Part shown: positions 1 to 10,524 of the stretch, one piece after another
How the letters are laid out: each line of letters opens with the position of its first letter
How positions within the stretch are numbered: position 1 is the first letter of the stretch
Assembly (NCBI GenBank): GCA_900188575.1
Contig: FYEU01000316.1
Location: 186,001-250,000 of the forward strand
From: Geosmithia putterillii
Taxonomy: Eukaryota; Ascomycota; Sordariomycetes; Hypocreales; Bionectriaceae
Reading direction: 5' to 3'
DNA length: 64,000 bases
The notes under the pieces: generated by a model
Databases searched by the model: none
What the model was told of the DNA's origin: nothing
What the model saw: only the letters and a program-made list of their open reading frames with translations
Made by a program: the position numbers and the translations under genes

Positions 1-2
1 AG

Positions 3-74
3 TATGGAGTCAATGAAAGGATGGAGGAAGCTGGCGAGTGGGAAGAGGAGGAGAAGGAGATTGGAAAGAAATAG
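3..74 (+). CDS. possible 3' end of an unidentified gene (partial)
   Basis: The first 74 bases read in frame 3 as a Glu-rich tail (segments EEAGEWEEEE, then EIGKK) ending at TAG. About 40 bases later comes AATAAA-like sequence (near 113-118), as expected of a 3' end. Frame 1 is also open here and gives a basic tail, so the frame is uncertain. The rest of the gene lies left of the window and no family can be named. Confidence 0.3.
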   Translation, partial: YGVNERMEEAGEWEEEEKEIGKK

Positions 75-394
75 GTCTTATATCACGCATTCATCATCTT
101 CTTGCTGTTTCTAAATAAACAAAATATAGGCGTTGGCAATGAAAAGGAGCTTCAGGTCCGAATCAAGTTGCAACAAATACTGTGTGAATCCATGTGGTAA
201 TGGATTAAAGGCTGATTTGGCTGTGTAGGTTATCTTGTTTTCGTTGGTGTCTCAGCTTCCTCCTTCCTCTTTCTTCCTTCCATCTTCCCGGTTCCTCTCA
301 CCGCCAACCGTCGACCAATCCATCTCGTCTTGTATTTTCCCTTATCCCGCGCGGTTAGCAAACACTCCAACGGGGTCACACGTGCGTGCCAGCC
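75..394. promoter_or_regulatory. intergenic / promoter region of the PP2C gene
   Basis: This gene-free stretch holds an AATAAA-like 3' signal for the left-edge gene and a long pyrimidine-rich tract at about 255-330 (CTTCCTCC/CTTTCTTCC repeats). Such tracts often mark transcription start regions in filamentous fungi. No further elements are recognised. Confidence 0.4.
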
Positions 395-1929
395 ATGAAC
401 CGTTCAGTCTCTGGCTTGCGGTCCGTAGGAGCCCGCCTTGGCCGGTCGCCTCTGGCTCACGCTGTCCGGCCGTATTCGAGCGCTTCTCGCCCAGCGGCAG
501 GTGCGTTCACGACGGGATTTCTCTGGGGTGCGTCTGGCTGTGTGCTATCATGTGTCGCTGTGTACGCTTCTGGTGTCACATCAGATGAGCATCGTGAGAA
601 GCGACGTGCACAGTCGAGCGCATTGCCCGTCGTTATAGATGGCGCTGCCGATATCGCGTCACCTGTTACGGTGTTGGGTCTTGACGCCGCAAACAAGAAG
701 ATACGCCAGCAGCTACGCACATTCTCGTTTAATTCGACAACAAAGGGTGACACAGGACGCATTGACGTCGCCCGCGTGTCAAGCAATAACCCTGTGGAGG
801 ACGACTGGGCCGTGGCGTTGGGCAAGGGAGCGGGACTGGGTGATCTGGTGTACGCTGGGGTTTACGATGGGCACGCGTGAGTTGACTCTTGCGATAATCT
901 TGGCCTGAAGAGAAGATACTGACATACGACATATTCAGTGGTTGGGCTACATCCACGGTGCTCAGGAAAGCTCTCATCCCCCACGTGTCGTCAGCCCTCG
1001 GGAAGCTGGGCCCGCAGGATGTTGACGCTATTGATGACACGGTTAAGTCGGCATTCAAGGAGCTCGACGACCGCATCATGAACCACGCAAAGACGGTGGT
1101 CGAGGCGCACAACCCTGGCGACGCGGAAGCCCTATCGGCACTGGCGCCCACAGTGGCCGGGTCATGCGCGCTGTTAACCATGTACAACCCAGCATCTTCT
1201 ACGCTCCGCACCGCTGTGACGGGTGACTCGCGCGCTGTGCTGGGATCTTGGTCGGCACAGGCGGGTGCCTTTGCGGCTGAGGCCCTGAGTGTGGACCAGA
1301 ACGGCTTCAACAAGGACGAGGTCGCTCGACTGAATGCGGCGCACCCGGGAGAGGAGGGTATACTAGACCCCCGAACGGGCAGGCTTCTCGGAATGGCCAT
1401 CACAAGGGCCTTTGGCGACCACAGGTGGAAGTATCCCCTCGATTTTCTGAGGCACCTCGAGGCCGACTTCTTTGACACCGGTCCCCGGCCCAGGTACAAG
1501 ACACCGCCGTACATGACGGCTGAGCCGGAAATCACGACGCGAAACGTCTCAACCGACGACTTTGTCATTATGGCTACGGACGGACTGTGGGATCATATAT
1601 CAAACGAGGACGCTGTTGCCTGCGTCTCGCGCTGGCTGACAGCCAAGAAGGCAGGTCGGCCGGAGAAGGTGAATGAGGAGACTGGACAGGGCCCGGTTAA
1701 GATGATGGAGGCGCGCGAGGGATTTGGTAGCTGGCGCGCAACACCCGAGTATTTCGCCATTGAGGACCTCGACAGTGCCGCTGTGTGCCTGATCAAGAAT
1801 GCGTTTGGCGGTACTAGGAGGAGTCTGTTCCGTGGCGTAATGACTGAGACAAGCCCCAGGAGTCGCTACGTCCGCGACGACGTGACGGTCCAGGTCATAT
1901 TCTTCAGGGATCCGTACAAGATGTCGTGA
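395..1929 (+). CDS. PP2C-family protein phosphatase, mitochondrial (Ptc5 / pyruvate dehydrogenase phosphatase type)
   Basis: Two exons (395-876 and 939-1929; GTGAGT donor, TTCAG acceptor) encode about 490 aa. The join restores the PP2C metal-binding motif YDGHAGWAT (Asp about residue 158). Further family motifs are TGDSRAVLG, ITRAFGDHRWK, ATDGLWDHISNEDAV and a C-terminal RDDVTVQVIFF. The N-terminus is rich in Arg/Ser and lacks acids (MNRSVSGLRSVGARLGRS), and a hydrophobic segment follows at about residues 40-60. This fits a mitochondrial targeting peptide plus membrane anchor, as in yeast Ptc5, which dephosphorylates the E1 subunit of pyruvate dehydrogenase. I chose ATG at 395 because the reading frame upstream offers only a GTG. 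PP2C membership is clear; the exact substrate is inferred from the Ptc5-like layout. Confidence 0.9.
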
Positions 1930-2309
1930 GACGTCTTGGGCAGAGTACTCAGCCGTATCACGAGTATCACGAGGAGGCGGATGCTATTATTATCCCTCTT
2001 CCATGTCAAGGTTCTCAATTTCATCGGAGGCAATTGAAGCGACCCGAGAGAGGGAATTGAAACGCGCCAATCGGGCAAAGGCAACCCTGTCGACTGCATC
2101 AATACGAGTATGAGGCCAAGTGGGGGGGAAGGGATGTTCAAACGACGAGCTCTAAATGTTATCCTTGTATGAAACAAGCTTATTCTCCTTCTATTTATTG
2201 AAACGGGCTCCCTCTTTGTGACTCGTGAGCACTTGTTTCCCGTTCGTTTTGTTTGCTGTTCTCGCTTTCCTGGCCAGGTTAACTATATCGCTGCAAGGAG
2301 ATTGAAATC
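1930..2309. other. intergenic region between PP2C and GH105 genes
   Basis: About 380 bases hold the PP2C 3' UTR and the GH105 promoter. It is pyrimidine-rich just before 2310. No ORF or RNA gene is supported. Confidence 0.4.
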
Positions 2310-3531
2310 ATGAAGGCAGCTATTCTCTTAGCCATTGCCGGTGCCACCAGTGCGGCCACGGCGGCATCCAGCACAACCCTGCTCGGAAAACTCACAGACT
2401 CGTGGATCAGGCGCGGCGTGGAATCGGGGTTCGGGTACAGCGAGGCAACTCTGTACACGGGAACGGAAGCGTCTATTGGGCTGAGCGAAAACGCGAGCGT
2501 GGTGTCGTGGTACAAGAAGCAGATTGACGATGGAGTCATTACCGATTCTGGTGAGATCCGTGACTGGGACTACAGTTTCTACTCCCTTGACGAGTACCGC
2601 ATCGGAAACAATCTGCTGTGGTGGTACAATCGGACAGGCGAGGCCAAGTACAGGACGGCGGCGAGCACCATCCGCGACCAGCTAAATCGTCATCCGCGCA
2701 CCGAGTCTGGCGGGTTCTGGCACCGCGCGCCGACATACCCGAACCAAATGTGGCTTGACGGCATCTTCATGGCCGACAGCTTCTACGCCCGATGGACGCG
2801 CGCCTTCGACGCCGACAACACGACCGCCTGGTCAGACATTGCGCTGCAGTACGACCTCATCGAGAAACATTGCCGCAACGACACGACCAACCTTCTCGTT
2901 CATGGGTTCGACGAGAGCAAGAAGGCCGTCTGGGCCGATTCGGTCACGGGGGCATCCCCTCTCGTCTGGTCCCGCGCCGTTGGTTGGTACTTTATCTCTC
3001 TTACCGAAGCGATCGGGTACTTCCCCAAGGCCAACGAAGCCCGCAGCCGTCTCCAAGGCTACTTTGTCGCTCTTGCCAAGGGGCTCAAGAATGCCTACCA
3101 GAAAGACGGTGGCTGGTGGCTCGTTATGAGTGATCCGTACCCTGGGTTGGAGGGCAACTACATCGAGAGCAGTGCCCACGCCATGTTCACCTACGGACTA
3201 CTCCATGGGATTCGCACGGGTATCCTGGACGAGTCCGAGTATGGGGGTGTTGCCGTCGAGGCGTACAAGTACCTGGTCGACAAGTTTATCACGTCTAATG
3301 ACGACGGCACCCTGAATTTCATCAAGACGGTCGAGGTTGGCTCGCTCAACAGCAACGCTACGTACGAGGTGAGCTGATTTGATCCAGATATTTAGATAAC
3401 TGATTGCAACGCGGTATACTGACGATATGGCCCGGATCTAGTACTACACCAGTGTACCGACGGTGGAAAACGACAATCGCGGTGGCGGTGTCTTGCTCCT
3501 CGCTGTGGCAGAGTACCTGAAGCGTAGGTAA
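2310..3531 (+). CDS. secreted glycoside hydrolase family 105 (unsaturated rhamnogalacturonyl/glucuronyl hydrolase)
   Basis: Exons 2310-3368 and 3442-3531 encode about 382 aa; the short second exon adds a C-terminus ending AEYLKRR. Residues 1-20 form a signal peptide (MKAAILLAIAGATSAATA). Family motifs are GGFWHRAPTYPNQMWLDGIFMAD, whose Asp150 matches the catalytic acid of YteR-like enzymes, then SRAVGWY and GNYIESSAHAMFTYGL. GH105 enzymes remove the 4,5-unsaturated uronic acid that polysaccharide lyases leave on pectin (rhamnogalacturonan I) or related polymers. The export signal suggests action outside the cell. The next gene is a major-facilitator transporter on the same strand. Family assignment is firm; substrate (galacturonyl versus glucuronyl) cannot be read from sequence. 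Confidence 0.9.
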
Positions 3532-4672
3532 TGGAGGCGGACGGTATATACTTCGTGAATGGAATATGCGCGTTTGATATCAGTTTCAGTTTCGGGATCG
3601 GATCCAAATGTGGAATGCTATATGCAATTATCTCTGTCTGATCTTTTAATACATTGTAAGACGTTCAGGCATTGGCCCCCAACATTCGGACAACGAGGGG
3701 AGTACTGATGGTAATGCGAGCGTGGGTTAGCATTGTTCCTTCCCCCCGCACCACATCTTCCGTATGGTAGGACTCGGCAGGGTCCATGATTCATTCGCGC
3801 TCTGGGATGCCGCCACAGGATTTGGCAATGGCGGCCCATGGAAGTAGCGACGGCGATAGCGCTGTGCTATTGCAGGCGTAGCCATTTCTTAATAAGGAGT
3901 AATCATAGATTAGTATGCCATCCTGTTGAATAGCAATCGGATCCGGGCTATAGAGTTTCTGTGGTGCAGGCTTTGACCGCTCTATTAGATGTTAGCCTGT
4001 CAGTATAGGAAATCGTAATGGCTGTCGCTGCATTAAACGACAAATGCTGCCGGATTCATACGCTGTACATGCCGAGGCGGGTGCCTTCCCCGCTCGCGCC
4101 TTCCCCGTATTTACCCCAACCTGAGCAAGGATTAATCCCACAGTGGGGAATCCCCATAGCATCCACCTTTTGACCTCGACGCTATTCCTGCTCACCCGTC
4201 CCTCTCTGTCCATCTGAATTTGAAGCTCTCAGATTGGTGGCCTAATCCTTTCTCTACTTGCGGGGGTGGGGGATTTCGCTATTGTGGCGTACTCTGACCT
4301 CGTCGTTGGGATGGTGACGCAACACCAATGAGATACACCAAGCACCTAGAGACAGTGGGGCCATTGGGCGGTCTAAGCTGTGGGTGAAGAGTCAAAAGAG
4401 GAGGCCGGACAAGGGTTTATTAGGTGACAGAAGGCTGTCGTCCCCTCTCTCGTCGAGATGTGGCTGGCTCTCCCGTCTAGCGTCTGGGGTATCAGAACGC
4501 GGGGCGGGGTTCCCTTGTACTCGTACAGGTCAAAACGCTGATCCCGCCATCGTCTTTCCTCAGACTTTGGACAAGACAAGGCAGGCTCTCGTCTCCCTTA
4601 CCTTTCCATCCTTGTGTCCTTTCTACCAAGCTCTCTCTTTTACCGACCAACATCGCCAGTGTTACCGCTATC
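3532..4672. other. intergenic region upstream of the MFS gene
   Basis: About 1.1 kb without a supportable gene. It holds the GH105 3' end and the MFS promoter, which becomes pyrimidine-rich at 4590-4640. Short ORFs here show no family features. Confidence 0.4.
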
Positions 4673-6549
4673 ATGGAATCTGCAAACCCTCCAGATGTGT
4701 CGGAGAAGAGCAAGTTCTCAGAGGTTGAGAATGAACCAGGACTACTCCGTTCCAAGGACGAGTCAAGCGAAAATCTTGGAAATGGAACCGCACGGCGGTC
4801 ATTTGCCCATCTGGACGAGAAGAAGATTCTTCGAAAGGTGCAGTTCCATTCCATGATCCAACAAGTTGACCAGCGAATACTAATGTAGACATCCCTAGAT
4901 GGACATCCGCCTAATACCCGTACTCGCTCTCCTGTACCTCTTGTCCTTTCTCGACCGTAAGGCCAATCCCAATGACCACTTGTCTTTGATTTGATCTGAC
5001 AAGTTGAATGGAAATAGGTGGAAATATTGGGAATGCAAAGATTGAGGGCTTGCAAGAAGACCTCAACATGTCTGACGACCAGTACAACTGGTGCCTCACC
5101 GTCTTCTTCTTTACCTATGCGGCCTTCGAGGTTCCCAGTAACCTCGTACTCAAGAAACTTCGCCCCAGTCGCTGGCTGCCCGCCATAATGGTTGCCTGGG
5201 GTATCGTCATGACTCTTATGGGAATTGTCAAGAACTACCATGGTCTGCTCATCACACGCATCTTCCTCGGCGTCACCGAAGCCGGACTATTCCCCGGTGT
5301 TTCTGTGCGTATCTCTGCCCATGCCAACACGCCTATTGAAACTCCAACTGACTGGGTATTCGTATAGTACTATCTGACAATGTGGTACTGCCGTCATGAG
5401 ATCCAGTTTCGACAGGCCTTGTTCTTCTCAGCTGCATCAATCGCCGGCGCATTTAGCGGGTTGCTAGCCTTTGCCATTGCTAAGATGGATGGCATCGGCG
5501 GCCTAGAGGGCTGGCGCTGGATCTTTATTCTCGAGGGTATTGCCACGGTCGTTGTTGCCTGCGCCGCCTTCTTCCTCCTCTTCGATTTCCCGGAGACAGC
5601 AAGCTTCCTCACCGAGGAGGAGAAGGAGTTTGTTATACACCGTCTCAAATACCAGGGACTCAGAGCCGGGAACAAGGACATGAGTGATATTCCCACAGTT
5701 GACGTTGCCGAGGCCGACGAGTTCAAGTGGGCCTATGTCTGGCAGGCCTTTCGTGACGGGCAGATCTGGGTCAACATTTTTGTCTACTGGGGTGTAAGTC
5801 TTCACACATGCAACGCTCATATGTTAGTGTCAAGTTCATTTCAGTGTACTGACATGGACGCAGATTGTCTGTCCACTCTACGGCATCAGCCTCTTCCTTC
5901 CCACCATTATCAAGGGTCTCGGATACCAGTCTAGTACTGCCCAGCTGCTTACCATTCCCATCTACATTGTTGCTGCTTTCACTGCCATTTTCTTCTCGTG
6001 GCTCTCCGATCGCGTGGGAATGAGAAGCCCATTCATCATTGTTGCTCATGTCGTGATGCTTGTTGGATTCTCCATGTGCATTGCTTCTTCGAATCCCCGC
6101 GTCGTCTATGGTGGCATCTTTGTTGCCACTCTGGGTATCTATCCCGCCTTCCCTGGCGTCATCTCGTGGATGTCCAACAACTTGTCTGGGAGCTACAAGA
6201 GGAGTGCCGGCATGGCTATCCAGATTGGCTGCGGTAACCTTGCAGGGGTGAGTTTGGATTGATCTCCTTCTTCCTCCCTTTTTCCAACCTGTCAACTGAC
6301 TGACTCTCGCAGGCCATGGCGTCCAACTTTTACCGTGGATCAAGCAGCCCGAGATACTTCCTTGGCCACGGTCTCGAACTCGGGTTTGTCATGCTCGGAC
6401 TCGTTGCGGCAATCACCTTGGTGTCCTGGTACATACGAGTCAACAGGAGCCGTGCGCGCAGGCTCGCCAACGGCGAGGCGCAGAACTACACGCCGGAAGA
6501 GCTCGCCTTCCAGGGAGACCGCGCCATCACTTTCCGCTACATGTATTAG
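4673..6549 (+). CDS. MFS transporter, anion:cation symporter (Dal5/allantoate permease-like) family
   Basis: Six exons (4673-4837, 4899-4956, 5018-5304, 5368-5793, 5864-6247, 6313-6549) encode about 518 aa. All junctions keep frame. The hallmark of this family, FLDRGNIGNAKI at the end of the first helix, is created by splicing exon 2 to exon 3. Other family motifs are TEAGLFPGVSYYLTMWY, WRWIFILEG, and the C-terminal NGEAQNYTPEELAFQGDRAITFRY. About twelve hydrophobic segments follow an acidic cytosolic N-terminus. Known members carry allantoate, nicotinate, pantothenate, vitamin H precursors and other organic anions across the plasma membrane, so the substrate here is open. It follows the GH105 gene on the same strand and ends about 130 bases from the convergent gene at 6681. 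Confidence 0.92.
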
Positions 6550-6680
6550 ATGTGTCACGGTATATGCGGCCACGGGATGGGATAACAAGTCGTCGAATAT
6601 TTTCTTAAAGCGTAAAATAAAGGGGGGTATCGTTTGGAACATGAAAAGACACATCGAATGTACAAAGCCCCAGATTATCA

Positions 6681-7514
6681 CTACCATGGCCAACAGGCCA
6701 TTGCCAGAAAGGCAATACCCAAGGCGAGATTTTGCGGGCGCACCGCAGTTCCCATGTCGCCGTTGTCATCGTCGGTAGTAGTATTACTCGTGTCGACCGC
6801 CTGAGTGGATCCTGCCTTGACCTTTTTGCCGCTGGGATAGAGGATATTGTAGACGGGGTCGCTGTCGAGGACTGACTGGTCGCCCATTGTATGGGCACAG
6901 GTAGCTTGGTTGGCGGTCGGCCAGTCGAGGTCACACTCTTCGTCTTTTCCCAGAGAGCATATGGCGTCGGCTATGTTGTAGAGCACATAATTCTTGGCGA
7001 CGTAGCTGTCCGCGTGGTTGGTGAGGCAATCGCCGAGGAAATTCATGCTGTTGGCGGCGCTGAGAGGGATCTTGTGGCCGCTTGTGTGAATGAGGCTGGC
7101 GCACTCGGATGCGTCGAGGTTCTTCGTCTTCATCTCTGTCGCGCCCCCAGCCGTCGGGTCCTTGGTCGCGGACTGGCCGGTGATGAGGTAGTTCCAGGCA
7201 TCATAGCTCATGTCGTGGGCACCCTGCGACTGGTCGATGCGCAGGAGCTTAACCTTGCGCCCGGATGACGGATGGGTCACCTCGACACAGAAGGAGTCGC
7301 AGTCGATGCTCGAAGGCCAGTAGGCGACGCGGTTCGTGTCGATCTTGCAGCCCAGGACACCGACCGACGAGGAGTAGCTGTCGTGGGGAGTGGCCCAGAT
7401 GGTTGTCTCGGACGTGTCTCTGCTGGTGGCGGCCGCCGATGCTGACGCTGACAGGATTGACAGTGTCACCACCACCACCCGCAGCCATTGCGGCAGGGCG
7501 GATTGACGACTCAT
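6681..7514 (-). CDS. secreted, probably GPI-anchored orphan protein
   Basis: A single-exon gene of 277 aa. Residues 1-29 form a signal peptide (hydrophobic VVVVTLSILSASASAAA). The mature part holds several cysteines (GVLGCKIDTNR, SIDCDSFCVEV, DASECASL, GDCLTN, DAICSL, DEECDLDW, TCAHTM), which suggests disulphide-bonded folding. A Thr/Asp-rich linker (STQAVDTSNTTTDDDNGD) comes before a C-terminal hydrophobic tail ending ACWPW, the layout of a GPI-attachment signal. The stretch after GVLGC (CVEVTHPSSGRKVKLLRIDQ, then HDMSYDAW) recalls double-psi beta-barrel (expansin/cerato-platanin-like) proteins, but this is only a resemblance. I recognise no named family. Confidence 0.75.
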   Translation of the reverse strand: MSRQSALPQWLRVVVVTLSILSASASAAATSRDTSETTIWATPHDSYSSSVGVLGCKIDTNRVAYWPSSIDCDSFCVEVTHPSSGRKVKLLRIDQSQGAHDMSYDAWNYLITGQSATKDPTAGGATEMKTKNLDASECASLIHTSGHKIPLSAANSMNFLGDCLTNHADSYVAKNYVLYNIADAICSLGKDEECDLDWPTANQATCAHTMGDQSVLDSDPVYNILYPSGKKVKAGSTQAVDTSNTTTDDDNGDMGTAVRPQNLALGIAFLAMACWPW

Positions 7515-10500
7515 CTTGTCCGTGTCTTTTCCACTGGCTGTTCCCGAATGCCAAGTAAAAGTCGCATCGCGCTCCCCTCAAAGACAAACGCGCATCGTGA
7601 CATTGAAGGCAAGGGGAGGAAACAGAGAGCCTAATCAAACAATCAGGGGCAACGGGAAAGAGACGCGGTCGCGATTGCCCTTTCCGGCCAATATTTGATG
7701 AAGGTCGTCCATCTTGGGACTAGCGTCGCAATGCGCGTAGCTGATAAAATAAAATTTCCACCCGCCCAGTTTGAACAAGCCCAGCGTTGCTTGCATATTT
7801 CTGTCGATCCTCTCTGTCCACCGGCCGCCGATACCACCCTGACGTACAAATCGGCGGGAACAAAGCTCGAAAGATCGAGGTTCGGATTTGAACCACGACT
7901 GGCAGCCGTACCAAAGGGGGTATATCCCTTGGTGTCCAAAGCGCAGAGAAATGCAACAGTGAGGTCGTTGGCCAGGTGGTGCAACTCGGGCGAAGCCGAA
8001 ATTTTTGAAAGGGTCTGTCTTTCCTTGGAAGAGAGTCCTACTTGTCGGGTACAAGATTGGGGTCGGGGGAGAAATGAAGAGACATACAGGCCTCGGGCGG
8101 CGGTAGAATGCGTAGCCCGTGCAACAAAGAGACTGGAGAATTGGAAAACTGGAACAAAGCCGTTTGCGGAGAGGAGCAGGTGACTCTGGGGCAGGTGGCT
8201 CTGGGGGACATGTGGCAATTCATACTTCCTACAAGAGGGCCAAGCTAGGGAGATGGGATACTCTGGTCGAGGGAAATGTGATGACCACTCTTTCGCCCCC
8301 TTGGCTCAGGTGATTGCACTTGGCAACTGGCCAGCAGCCAAGCCGCCGGCTCGTAAACTGTAGATGATCATTGACGAAACAAGCAAAAGACGGACAGTCC
8401 AAGCTTTCCAAGGGATATCACAGGGTCCGTGTGCGTGCCGCTGCAAATGACACGCGGCCAAGATATGCCAACAGTTGGTTGTACGGGGTACAGGTAGGCT
8501 GGGCGATCGTGATAATGTTCATGAAGTGCCTTGGCGCCCAGTGCCCAGAGGAACAGCGTGTCTTGGTTCCAATCCACAATTCCTTAGATCAAATGGACCC
8601 ATAGTGTTGATCCGCTGTAAACGGAAGCCTCGTGGTCGTATGTTTCTCGGTTCCAAGCCCCAGTTCTCTTTTGATGCGGGGGATGAGACGCGCAAGATAC
8701 CTTTATCGATGTGTCCCAGTGAGCATACTAGTAGTACTTACGGGATATCACACACTAGCCCTGTTGCCCTGGTATTAGTACGACGTAGTGGTGGTGGCAA
8801 TGAGGCTCTAAGGAGTGATACATACGCGGCAGTGGTACGCGTACATGGATGGATACATGTACGAAAGAAGCTAAACGATAATTACTTAGTAGTACTAACT
8901 GATAATGCATGACTTGTACTCAACTACCAGTCGTCTGTCAAAGGATCCGGCAGTCACTGAGCCAAAAGCCAGCCAAAAGCCAGCCAGAAGAAAAGCCAAA
9001 GTGAACGACATCGGCAAAGTGAACGAAGCAGATGTTTCATCTGTCGGTTTGTTGATTAATCAGTAGGTCAGTAAAGGGTCAGTAGAAGAGACAGCCAAAG
9101 AGACAGCCGAGGGGATAGCCAACGAGAAAGACAGAAAGACGGCCAACAAGTCAGCCAAAGGACAGGACAGGTCAGTGGAAGAGTACTGGCGAGTCCTTCC
9201 TAGGCGAAGGCGAACACGAGATTCTTACCCTTGGCAAAACTTCCAAAATCTAAAATTTTGGCTTCTTCTTGGCTTCTGGCTTACGCCGTATGTGCCACGC
9301 AACCATGGCCCATCCAGGTGGTCCGCTTAAGCTTAAATTTTACCGTGGCGTTGAGTGTGTGCTCCATATTATTACGGCGGGTTGTCAATCTAAGGTAGGT
9401 CCTTGGACCGGGCCACTAGAGCCTTGTGCTGGGGACGGACGTATTCTCCCCCACCATCTGCAGGACCGATTGAGACTCAGCCACTTGCATGTCTCACGTT
9501 ATTTGTTGGCAGCCTCCTTCCAAGACATTGTATGTGGGTATCTCCCGAATGCGATAATGTCATTATGCTGTAGCCTGGCCAAAACGGTGGACCTGGCCTC
9601 TGCTTTTTCCTTGTTCTGCCACCAAAGACATGTCTGTCCTTCTCGGTTTACCGTACACGGAAGGCCGGCCAAGCCTCAAGTCTCTTGGCAGCCAACCTCA
9701 CTTATACGTGCACGGGATTTTCCACGGCCATCAGTCTTGCAACCATACGTCCGAAATAGTGAGTAGCTGAAGTGCCCGCCGCGTCTCATCAAGCACCGTA
9801 CATGTATGATGGTATATTCTCTCGAGCAGCTACGACGACACAACGGTTCCGACAGCATCGGAGAAGCGTATCATGCACCTGCCATACACCGCCGGAGCAA
9901 ACATCCAATGTACTTAGTATTCACTGCTTGAGCGCAAACACTTGGTCTTTGATTCCCTCCAATCTTAGAAGTCTATATCAGGGGGGTAAGTGCACTTGGT
10001 ATAACTCCGCTCTTATCTATCTGTCTGTGTCTTGTGTCTATCCGTAGGTACACCAGGTAACACCGCCAAGATATCCATATCCACATACGTGAGCATCCGG
10101 GGACGTCCTTCGGACCCGGGGTAGCGTATGACGCCAGCCCAGACTCTGGAGCCCAAGTGTTCCCATGGTCTCACTGCCATTGAATGTTGGTAATCCCTGT
10201 TTGGTCGTGTTTCTCCATACTGGTTGCGGCAAACCTCAACTCCTTCTCTCGGCAGGCTCCTGCGCTAGGTGTGCATACGTACCAATGGCGCTCCGCGTGG
10301 ACATTAAAGTGTAACCCGATGTCTCGTGGAAGTCGGTGCTTTGATGATAGAGTTCCACCTCCGCATTCTCACCTTGTTACCTACCAAGTCTCTTTATTAA
10401 CCCCAGGCTTTCCCTCTTCTTTCCCCGGACTGTCGTGTGTTTCTCCGTCCCCCTCCCCTTTTCATATTTCTTTCCCTCAGAGTACCGGACTCCCGTACAC

Positions 10501-10524
10501 ACCACCAGAAAAACATCCTCCATC
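7515..10524. other. 3-kb gene-free region with purine-rich short repeats
   Basis: No ORF here shows conserved motifs, a signal peptide or coding-like codon use. The longest (165 codons at 9269) looks random. Between 8958 and 9180 the sequence repeats AGCCAAA/AGCCAG and GACAG units many times (for example AGCCAAAAGCCAGCC and ACAGCCAAAGAGACAGCC). The last 150 bases are pyrimidine-rich and form the sugar-transporter promoter. Confidence 0.5.
8958..9180. repeat. degenerate AGCCAAA / GACAG short-unit repeat tract
   Basis: At least ten scattered copies of AGCCAAA, AGCCAAC or AGCCAG, mixed with GACAG units, lie in this 220-base purine-rich stretch. Spacing is irregular, so this is simple-sequence drift more than a clean tandem array. 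Confidence 0.5.

Noticed and set aside
386..394. Upstream GTG as start of the PP2C protein
   Set aside because: GTG initiation is not expected in nuclear fungal genes; ATG at 395 follows at once and gives a normal targeting peptide.
9269..9766. 165-codon plus-strand open frame in the gene-free 7.5-10.5 kb region
   Set aside because: Random-looking composition, no hydrophobic pattern, no recognisable motif and no splice partners.
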